From contig JACKIC010000006.1 in assembly GCA_020638655.1 (NCBI GenBank), positions 41,001 to 105,000 of the forward strand: DNA of 64,000 bases, read 5' to 3'. The position numbers and the translations under genes are program-made. The notes under the pieces are model-generated. The model was not told the DNA's origin. It saw nothing but the letters and a program-made list of their open reading frames with translations, and ran no database searches. Numbering within the stretch: the stretch's first letter is position 1; each line of letters begins with the position of its first letter. The stretch is from Planctomycetota bacterium. Its GTDB lineage: Bacteria; Planctomycetota; UBA1135; UBA2386. Below are positions 46,815 to 53,351 of the stretch, piece after piece.

Positions 46815-47276
46815 TCAGGTCTCGGCGATCCTGCCTACGGTGCCCTGGTTGCCGGCGCCGTATCCCTGCGGCGAACCGTCCTCGAGCAACCCGAGCCAGC
46901 GCTGCTCCTCGACCGACAGGTCGGGGTGCGCGGCGAGGAACTCGGCGCGGTGTTGCCTGACGAAGGAACGGAGGCGCTGCAGCAGACGATCGGCGTAGTC
47001 GACCGGCACGGAACCAGCCAGAGGTGTGCCACTCGCCTTGGCGTTCATCGAGCGATCCGCCTCGGAAGGCAGGAGTCGCGAGTCGTCGAGCCAGAAGTCG
47101 GCCCGAAGTTCGAAGAACGCCACCAGATTCCGCAGGTGCGGCAGCGTGATCGCGGACCGACCCTTGCAGATGTCGGTCGCGGTCTGTGGTGAAACCCCCA
47201 GTGCCCTAGCCAGGTCTCTCTTCTTGAGCCGGGTCTGCTCCAGCAGAGCAGAGATCTTCTCGTGGATGAGGACCAT
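46815..47276 (-). CDS. HTH (XRE-type) transcriptional regulator
   Basis: 153 residues. The N-terminal helix-turn-helix is visible at 11-60: E-Q-T-R-L-K-K-R-D-L-A-R-A-L-G-V-S-P-Q-T-A-T-D-I-C, with R-S-A-I-T-L-P-H-L-R-N-L and F-E-L-R-A-D-F-W-L. The C-terminal half is helical and unlike known effector domains. Such genes are sometimes antitoxins, but no toxin gene is adjacent; the divergent neighbour is a lipoprotein. Its ATG lies 9 bases past a TATCCT that is the mirror image of the -10 used in the other direction. Confidence 0.8.
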   Translation of the reverse strand: MVLIHEKISALLEQTRLKKRDLARALGVSPQTATDICKGRSAITLPHLRNLVAFFELRADFWLDDSRLLPSEADRSMNAKASGTPLAGSVPVDYADRLLQRLRSFVRQHRAEFLAAHPDLSVEEQRWLGLLEDGSPQGYGAGNQGTVGRIAET

Positions 47277-47284
47277 CGGCCGCC

Positions 47285-47291
47285 TAGGATA
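47285..47291. promoter_or_regulatory. Single symmetric -10 (TAGGATA) serving two divergent leaderless genes
   Basis: Read on the plus strand TAGGAT (47285-47290) ends 9 bases before the GTG at 47300. Read on the minus strand TATCCT (47291-47286) ends 9 bases before the ATG at 47276. The whole intergenic gap is 23 bases. Confidence 0.6.
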
Positions 47292-47299
47292 ACGGCGCC

Positions 47300-48115
47300 G
47301 TGCTATGGGCTCATCAACGTTCCTGGCAAAGGCTCGGCCCGGTCGCGCTATTGATGGGGCTGGCCGCGTGCCACGACACCAGTCTCGTCCCCTCGATCTG
47401 GCCGCCGCCCGACTTCGAGTTGGTCGTCGAGGAGGTGGCGATCGATGCCGGCGTGCCCAACACCGTGCGGCAGCTGCGGGTCCTCGGCGACGGGCTGGTG
47501 ATCTACGGCTGCTCGTCGCGGTCGCGGCGCGACCCCGAGAGCGGCACGGCGTTGCCCGTGTTCGATCGCCTCGCGGTCTACCGGCTGGTGCCCACCTGTG
47601 TGCGCGCGCTGGCGCGGCGGCTCGACCGCCTCGGCGTGACCCGCATCGACACCGTGCAGGGCGAGCGCGGCGTCAGCCTGGCCACGAGCCTGCAGCTGAC
47701 GTGGCGGGCATTCGGTGAGCAGCGACGGATCCGCGCCGCGGGTCGCGTCGCCGGGCCGATGGCCGAGATCCTCGCGGTGGTCCAGGCGCACATGCCCGAG
47801 GGCGAGACCTTCGGGCTGCCCGGTCTGGCCGAGCGGCCGGTGACCTACTCCCTGCGCGGCGTGCCGGAGCCCAGGACCGACGCCGCCGCGGCCCTGGCGG
47901 CCTATGGCGAACTGCTGCAGGCGGACCCTGACGACGACGTGCTGCTGCTGCAGGCGTTTGCGCTGGCGTGTGATCTCGGCGACCGGTCGGCTGCCGACGG
48001 CCTGCTGGACCGGTGGAGCAAGGCGACCGAGGTCGTGCGTCGGGCGCAGGAGCTGTTCCCCGAGGGGGGCGGCCTGACCCCGGCGATCCTGGTGGCGATG
48101 CTGCCCGCGGGGTGA
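47300..48115 (+). CDS. Lipoprotein of unknown function
   Basis: 271 residues from a GTG. The signal ends with a lipobox L-L-M-G-L-A-A-C. The mature part has a beta segment around F-E-L-V-V-E-E-V-A and a helical second half with D-R-S-A-A-D-G-L-L-D, but no recognised domain. A strong hairpin terminator starts 8 bases after the stop. Sharing a promoter with the HTH gene suggests the regulator controls it, but this is inference. Confidence 0.75.
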   Translation: MLWAHQRSWQRLGPVALLMGLAACHDTSLVPSIWPPPDFELVVEEVAIDAGVPNTVRQLRVLGDGLVIYGCSSRSRRDPESGTALPVFDRLAVYRLVPTCVRALARRLDRLGVTRIDTVQGERGVSLATSLQLTWRAFGEQRRIRAAGRVAGPMAEILAVVQAHMPEGETFGLPGLAERPVTYSLRGVPEPRTDAAAALAAYGELLQADPDDDVLLLQAFALACDLGDRSAADGLLDRWSKATEVVRRAQELFPEGGGLTPAILVAMLPAG

Positions 48116-48122
48116 CCGCCAA

Positions 48123-48163
48123 ACGAAACCGCCTCGCCGGGGCGGGCCCGGCGAGGCGGTTCG
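48123..48163 (+). terminator. Hairpin terminator between convergent genes
   Basis: AACCGCCTCGCCG (48127-48139) pairs with CGGCGAGGCGGTT (48149-48161); the loop is GC-rich. With one bulged base the pairing extends to ACGA/TCGT outside. It ends the lipoprotein gene and may also serve the convergent gene. Confidence 0.75.
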
Positions 48164-48211
48164 TGATGTGGTTGTCGCGCTGGGCGCGATCAGCTCACTT
48201 CTCGTCGGCGA

Positions 48212-48748
48212 TCACTTCTTGTCGGCCATGTGCGGCTTGAAGTCGATCATGCCCGACTTGTTGCCGAACGCGACGTAGACGCCCGCGCCCGCTTCTTCGC
48301 CGGCGTACATGCACATCATCAGGCGCTTGCTCTCGTGCTCGCTGTCGGCGAGGTCGAGCTTCATGGTCTGGGTCTTGTCGCCCATCATGAAGTTGATGCT
48401 CCAGTTGAGGTCGTCGTCGATCGTGTAGTAGATCTTGTACTCGCCGGCGGCGAGGTGCAGGTTGCCGCACATGACGTCGACCGAGGTCTTGAAGGTGGCC
48501 AGCGGAGCCTTGCTGGCGCTGCTGTTGACGCGCGAACGCGTGTTGGCACCCTTCTCCTTGTCCATGATCGCCGTCATGGTCTTGCCCGAGGCCCAGGTGA
48601 TCGAGATGTAGTCGAGCGACATCGTGGCGTCGCCGGCCGTGACCGTCTGCTTGACGGTGGGGGCGTTGTTGTTGCTCATGCCCATCTTCTGGGCGGAGAC
48701 GGGGGCGCAGAGCGCTGCGGCGAGTGCGAGGGTGAGGAAGGTCTTCAT
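48212..48748 (-). CDS. Secreted DUF2911-like protein
   Basis: 178 residues from M-K-T-F-L-T-L-A, with a signal peptide (cut near P-V-S-A-Q). The remainder resembles DUF2911: T-V-T-A-G-D-A-T-M-S-L-D-Y, T-S-V-D-V-M-C-G, L-A-A-G-E-Y-K-I-Y-Y-T and D-L-N-W-S-I-N-F, corresponding to the G-x-Y-x-L and W-x-x-x-F strands of that family. The function of the family is not known. A TAGACT element at 48804-48809 (minus strand) would give a leader of about 50 nt. Conservation is asserted from pattern only. Confidence 0.7.
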   Translation of the reverse strand: MKTFLTLALAAALCAPVSAQKMGMSNNNAPTVKQTVTAGDATMSLDYISITWASGKTMTAIMDKEKGANTRSRVNSSASKAPLATFKTSVDVMCGNLHLAAGEYKIYYTIDDDLNWSINFMMGDKTQTMKLDLADSEHESKRLMMCMYAGEEAGAGVYVAFGNKSGMIDFKPHMADKK

Positions 48749-48820
48749 CGTGGTTTCGTGTGCCGTCAGGTGACGGTTTGCAGAGGGAAACGGTGAACGG
48801 CGCAGTCTACGCACAAGGGC

Positions 48821-50641
48821 TCAAGCCGGTCCGCCCGACTCGGAGAATCCGATGTCTCGGGTCCGCAAGAACAGCTCGTGGGCGACCAGCAGGTAGAGGC
48901 CGTGACCGAGGTCGGCGCGGCCGCTGCGATGCCGGTCGACGACCTCCGCAAGTCCCCCTGGCCGAAGGTGTTCGCGCTGTCGGGTGCGAGCGTCGGCGAG
49001 CAGGTCCAGCCACGGCAGTTGGCTGCGGAACCAGCGGTCGAGCGGCAGCGCGAAGCCGCGCTTGGGTTGGGTCATCACCGCCGCCGGGAGAACTTCCGCA
49101 AACGCCTGCCGCAGCGCGACCTTGCCGACCGCGGGCGCCTGGTGGGCGAAGTCGCCCTCGAGGTAGGGGCATCGGCTCTCGACGCCGGCGGCCATCGTCG
49201 CCACGTCGACCTTGGGCAGCAGGTCCCAGCGCAGATAGCCGCGCAGGTCGGCGGTCCGGGCGCGCTCGGCGGGGCCGCGTGCCACGCCGTCGTCGCCGGG
49301 CAGGCGGCCGGCATCGTCGAAGACCCGGCGCCGCGCGAGGTCGGGCGACAGCACGGTCCGTGCAAAGGCGGGCGGGGTGACCGCGAGCAGTGCGATCGCG
49401 GGGTCCGGCGCGGTCGCGGCGCGCAGCCAGCGCGCGACGTAGCCGTTGGACCAGGTCGGGGCGAAGCGCCTGAGCCAGGGCAGGTGCGGCAGGTGCTGCA
49501 GGGCGCGATACCGCCGGTAGCCCGCGAAGCGTTCGTCGGCGCCTTCGCCGCCGAGCAACACGCGCACGCCGGCCGCGGCGGCGCAACGCGCGACCGCGTG
49601 CACGGCGAGGATCGACGGATCGCCGAGCGGCACGCCGGCGGCTGCGGTCAGGCCCGGCAGGGCATCGAGCACCTCGGTGCCGCCGTCGACGCGATGCAGC
49701 TGCAAGCCGCAACGTTCGGCGACCTGGATCGCGATGCGGCGTTCGGAGTCCGGCTCGCCGGCGGCGTGGAACTGGAACGCGGGCAGCGGCCCGGCGTCGA
49801 GCGCGGCCAGACACGCGGCGAGGCAGCTGCTGTCGAGTCCGCCCGAGAGCTGCAGGCCGACCGGCACCTGCGTATCGATGCAGCGGGCGACGCTCTGTTG
49901 CAGTTGTTGCCGCAGTGGGGTGGTCGACGCCTTGCTTGCGGACATCGCTCGTGGCGACTGCTCGTCACGCGACGGCTCGCGCAGCGACGGCTCGCCCGGC
50001 GAGCGAGGCGAAGGCGCGGGCACCAGCCGCGCCGCGGGTCGCACACGCTGGGGCAGCTGCGCGGCGAAGCCGAAGCGAAACCACTGCGCGATCCGGGCCG
50101 GCGGGGACTCGGCGACGACGTCGAGCGGTCGCAGCGCCGACGGCACCGACGCGAACGCGACCGGCGTCGGTCGGCCGCGTTCCTGCACGCAGAACAGCGG
50201 CTTCTCGCCGAAGCGATCCTGACCGAGCACCAGTTCGTCGCGCTCGGCGTCGACCACCGCGAAGGCGTGGTGGCCGCGCATGCGCGCGAGCAGGTCGCGG
50301 CGACCGCGTTCGACGGCGAGCAGGGGCAGCCAGGCATCGTTGGGCGGTTCGCGACGGCGCTCGGCGCGGGGCAGCAGTTCGGCCCACAGCTCGCGCGCAT
50401 TGGTGATCGCACCGTTGAGCACGGCGGCGAAGCGGCCGCCGCGGCGCTGCACCGGTTGGCGGCTGTGCCGCTGGGTGATCGCCAGCCGCGCGCACCCGAG
50501 CCACCAGTCGCCGATGCGCACGACGCCGGCGCCGTCCGGGCCGCGCCAGCGCAGTCGTTCGACGCAGGCGGTCAGGGCGCGCCGTGGCTCGAGCCCGCGC
50601 CGCCGCAGCCATTCCTCCCGCGCGCCGACGATGCCACACAT
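48821..50641 (-). CDS. asnB: Asparagine synthase (glutamine-hydrolysing), AsnB type
   Basis: 606 residues beginning M-C-G-I-V-G, so the N-terminal cysteine nucleophile of class II glutamine amidotransferases is exposed after methionine removal. The amidotransferase half has R-W-R-G-P-D-G-A and F-A-V-V-D, and G-Q-D-R-F-G-E-K-P-L. The synthetase half has the pyrophosphatase loop L-S-G-G-L-D-S-S near 263-270 and S-R-C-P-Y-L later. A linker of about 25 residues with S-P-R-S-P-G-E-P-S and R-E-P-S-R-D lies between them. It makes asparagine from aspartate, ATP and glutamine, or a related amide in glycan biosynthesis. The following Ino1 gene on the same strand is 15 bases away. Confidence 0.9.
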   Translation of the reverse strand: MCGIVGAREEWLRRRGLEPRRALTACVERLRWRGPDGAGVVRIGDWWLGCARLAITQRHSRQPVQRRGGRFAAVLNGAITNARELWAELLPRAERRREPPNDAWLPLLAVERGRRDLLARMRGHHAFAVVDAERDELVLGQDRFGEKPLFCVQERGRPTPVAFASVPSALRPLDVVAESPPARIAQWFRFGFAAQLPQRVRPAARLVPAPSPRSPGEPSLREPSRDEQSPRAMSASKASTTPLRQQLQQSVARCIDTQVPVGLQLSGGLDSSCLAACLAALDAGPLPAFQFHAAGEPDSERRIAIQVAERCGLQLHRVDGGTEVLDALPGLTAAAGVPLGDPSILAVHAVARCAAAAGVRVLLGGEGADERFAGYRRYRALQHLPHLPWLRRFAPTWSNGYVARWLRAATAPDPAIALLAVTPPAFARTVLSPDLARRRVFDDAGRLPGDDGVARGPAERARTADLRGYLRWDLLPKVDVATMAAGVESRCPYLEGDFAHQAPAVGKVALRQAFAEVLPAAVMTQPKRGFALPLDRWFRSQLPWLDLLADARTRQREHLRPGGLAEVVDRHRSGRADLGHGLYLLVAHELFLRTRDIGFSESGGPA

Positions 50642-50656
50642 GGGCGCCTGCGCACC

Positions 50657-51952
50657 TCAGCGTCGCGGGGACTTGCGCGCCGACTTGCGCGGCGACTTCG
50701 CGGGCGCCTTGCCCGGCAGCTCGCCGGCGCGGCGTGCCGCGTCGCAGTAGTCGACGAGCAGCTGCCACTGGCGGTGCAGGTTGTGTTCGCGCGTGTCGAG
50801 CGGCTGCTTGAAGAAGCACGCGAGATGCGGCATCGGCCCGGCTTCGCCGCGGCGCTGCGCGAGGTCGGCGAAGCGCACCATGTCGAGCACGAGCGGCGCC
50901 GCGAGGATCGCGTCGCAGCCCTGCCACACGAACTGCAGCGCCATCTTGAAGCCCAAGAAGCCCTCGAAGTGCACGAAGTCCCAGGCGGTCTTGAGGTCGT
51001 TGAGCGACGGCACGTAGTCGATGCCGACGTGCGAGTGCAGCGGGTAGCCGAGGATCGACGGCAGCAGGCCATCCTTGCTCGCGACCTTGGTGGCCTTGTT
51101 CTTCGGGTCGGCGAGCACGCGCCCGTCGCGGTCGCCGAGGATGTTGTAGCCCTGCCACGACAGCACGCGCAGGTTGCGGTAGCGGAACATCGGTGCCAGC
51201 GCCGACTTCACCAGCGTCTCGCCGGTCTTGCCGTCGTTGCCCATGTAGGGCGCGCCGCTGGCCGCGAACGCCTCGCGGATCGCGGGCGTCAGCGCGGCGT
51301 TGCCGGGCGTGAACACGATCAGCGGCAGGCCGAGCGTGGCGGCGGCGTAGGCGTAGAGCGACGAGGGCCGCACCGCCTTGACGTCGTCGCGGTCGATCGC
51401 GCGCTCGAACGCGGCCAGCGAGCGGTGCGCGGCGCCGAGGCGCAGCGCGGGTTCGGTCGAGGTCAGGTTGACGCAGACGATCCGCTGCAGGCGGTGCTTC
51501 TTCGCGAACGCCCGGATGTCGCGCTTCACCTGGTCGAGCTGCTGGCGCAGCGTCGCGCGACGCGCCGGCTTGCGGGCGCCGGGCAGCGCGCCGATGGTCG
51601 CGCCCGCGTTGGGCATCACACCGGGCACGACGTTCTTGCTGGCCGCGAGCAGGTCCTTCTTCAGCTTGCCGAGCAGCGGCCAGGGCAGCGTGCCGGTCGC
51701 GCCCTGGATCTCCTCGGCCGAGCTGACGTAGTCGCCGCTCCGGATCTCGTGGCCGCCGAACACCAGGCCGTCGATGGGCTGCAGGTCGATGCCGTCGACG
51801 AGGTCGGTGGCCGTGACCAGGCCCCGGGGGGGGGCGAGTCCCCGGGCGATGGCGGCGGCGCCGGTGACCACGGTCGTGGCGAGGCCGCCGTAGGCGCCGA
51901 AGAGCCAGACGCCGAGGCGGTCGGAAGAGGGCTTGCGCTTGGTCGTGGCCAA
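50657..51952 (-). CDS. ino1: Myo-inositol-1-phosphate synthase, bacterial Ino1
   Basis: 431 residues from a TTG preceded by a TATCCT element at 51966-51971; a GTG at 51988 is the alternative but sits upstream of that element. The NAD-binding opening G-V-W-L-F-G-A-Y-G-G-L-A-T-T is followed by the family blocks V-N-L-T-S-T-E-P, N-D-G-K-T-G-E-T-L, Q-G-Y-N-I-L-G-D and W-D-F-V-H-F-E-G-F-L-G. It converts glucose-6-phosphate to inositol-3-phosphate, the first step to phosphatidylinositol. The C-terminus ends in a lysine/arginine tail A-P-A-K-S-P-R-K-S-A-R-K-S-P-R-R, unusual for this enzyme. The next divergent gene is a GT87-type mannosyltransferase. Confidence 0.9.
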   Translation of the reverse strand: MATTKRKPSSDRLGVWLFGAYGGLATTVVTGAAAIARGLAPPRGLVTATDLVDGIDLQPIDGLVFGGHEIRSGDYVSSAEEIQGATGTLPWPLLGKLKKDLLAASKNVVPGVMPNAGATIGALPGARKPARRATLRQQLDQVKRDIRAFAKKHRLQRIVCVNLTSTEPALRLGAAHRSLAAFERAIDRDDVKAVRPSSLYAYAAATLGLPLIVFTPGNAALTPAIREAFAASGAPYMGNDGKTGETLVKSALAPMFRYRNLRVLSWQGYNILGDRDGRVLADPKNKATKVASKDGLLPSILGYPLHSHVGIDYVPSLNDLKTAWDFVHFEGFLGFKMALQFVWQGCDAILAAPLVLDMVRFADLAQRRGEAGPMPHLACFFKQPLDTREHNLHRQWQLLVDYCDAARRAGELPGKAPAKSPRKSARKSPRR

Positions 51953-52046
51953 TGGAGGGCGGGGGAGGATACCGCAACGACCTGCCACACCGAAGGTTCA
52001 CGATGACCAAGTGGACTCGCGCCGCGCTGGCCGGGATAAGAAGGCG

Positions 52047-53351
52047 GTGTCGCGCTCCAGACTGTGGATGCTGCCCGTGCTGCTGGCCGTGCTGGTCGCG
52101 GGCGGCTGGTACTTCGGCTTCCGGGCCAAGGAGAACGACCGGGAGCTGCCGGTCTACGTGACCGGTGCCGAGCGCATGCTGGCCGGCGAGGAGATCTACC
52201 GCCGCGGCGCCGACGCCAAGCCGTTCACGTATCCGCCGTTCGGGGCGGTGCCGTTCGTGCCGATGGTGCCGGTCCCTGCGAACTGGCGCGCGCCGGTCTG
52301 GTTCGCGGTCAACTTCGCGATCCTGATCGTGCTGGCGCGCTGGCTGCACGGCTGGGCCAGGCGCGGCCCGCCCGGGGAACGCCCGCCGCGCATGGTGCTG
52401 TTCTGGGTGGGCACGCTGCTGCTCGGTGGGCACCACATCGCTTCGGTGCTGTCCAACCAGAGCCACGACCTGATCATCGCGCTGCTCGCCTGGCTCGCGG
52501 CATGGGGGTGCTGTCGCGGTGGCCGGTGGGGCTGGCTGGTCAGCGGACTGGCGGCGGGTTGCGGCGCGGCGATCAAGGCGACGCCGCTGCTGTTCCTCGA
52601 GCTGTTCGCGCTGCGGCGCCGCTGGTTGGCCATCGTCGGCCTGGTGGTCGCCGCGGTCGGGTTGTCGCTGCTGCCGGACCTGCTGTTCCCGCGCGGTGAC
52701 GGGCGGTCGTGGATCGTCGCCTGGTACGAGATCAACCTGAGTGGCCTGCAGGTCGGCGGCACCGCCTCGGCCGAAGGCGCCTGGAACGCGCACTCCTACC
52801 TGAACCAGAGCCTGTCCGGCGCGCTGGTCCGCCTGTTCACGCCGGTGGTCACGACGGGGGCGTTCGTCGACGAGGGCGTGATGATCACGGCGCTGTCACC
52901 GGGGGTGTTCAAGGTGCTCTCGTTGCTGCTGCAGCTCGGCGTCGTCGGCACGATCGCGCTCGGCGTGCTCGCGATCGCCAGGATCGAGGCGGGCGCCGCC
53001 GATCCGGTGCAGGAACGTCGCACCTACGGCCTCGCCGAGGTGGCGCTGATCGTCGGCGGCATGGTGCTGCTGTCGCCGCAGAGCAGCAAGTCGCACTTCT
53101 GCGTGTGGATCTTCGCGGCGGCGTTCCTCACCGACCGGCTGATCAAGAACCCGCGCGACCTCGTGCTGTGGTCGCTCGTGGTGCTGTCGTTCCTGCTGGG
53201 GCCGATGGCCTCGAAGGGCATCGTCGGCCGCGACCTCGGCAACAAGCTGCTCGCGATCGGCAACGTCACCTGGAGCACGTGGTTCTCGCTGCTCGCGGTG
53301 GTGCGTGTGTGTCGGGTCCAGGCTCGCGCTCACTTGGGCGCGGCGCGGTAG
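52047..53351 (+). CDS. GT87-family (DUF2029) polytopic glycosyltransferase
   Basis: 434 residues from a GTG, with about ten membrane spans. The family signature is visible: a first loop with D-R-E-L-P-V-Y-V-T-G-A-E, then F-T-Y-P-P-F-G-A-V near 60, and the late block S-P-Q-S-S-K-S-H-F. GT87 enzymes use polyprenyl-phosphate-mannose and include mycobacterial mannosyltransferases of phosphatidylinositol mannosides. Divergence from an inositol-phosphate synthase gene fits synthesis of an inositol lipid that is glycosylated outside the inner membrane. Its C-terminus overlaps the converging kinase gene by 22 bases. Confidence 0.87.
   Translation: MSRSRLWMLPVLLAVLVAGGWYFGFRAKENDRELPVYVTGAERMLAGEEIYRRGADAKPFTYPPFGAVPFVPMVPVPANWRAPVWFAVNFAILIVLARWLHGWARRGPPGERPPRMVLFWVGTLLLGGHHIASVLSNQSHDLIIALLAWLAAWGCCRGGRWGWLVSGLAAGCGAAIKATPLLFLELFALRRRWLAIVGLVVAAVGLSLLPDLLFPRGDGRSWIVAWYEINLSGLQVGGTASAEGAWNAHSYLNQSLSGALVRLFTPVVTTGAFVDEGVMITALSPGVFKVLSLLLQLGVVGTIALGVLAIARIEAGAADPVQERRTYGLAEVALIVGGMVLLSPQSSKSHFCVWIFAAAFLTDRLIKNPRDLVLWSLVVLSFLLGPMASKGIVGRDLGNKLLAIGNVTWSTWFSLLAVVRVCRVQARAHLGAAR

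Noticed and set aside
46815..48115. Toxin-antitoxin pair formed by HTH gene and divergent neighbour
   Set aside because: Pairs are normally co-directional and overlapping; the neighbour is a lipoprotein with no toxin motif.
51826..51842. Run of G residues inside the inositol-phosphate synthase gene as a regulatory or slippery site
   Set aside because: It encodes the conserved Gly/Pro-containing segment in frame; no alternative frame product.
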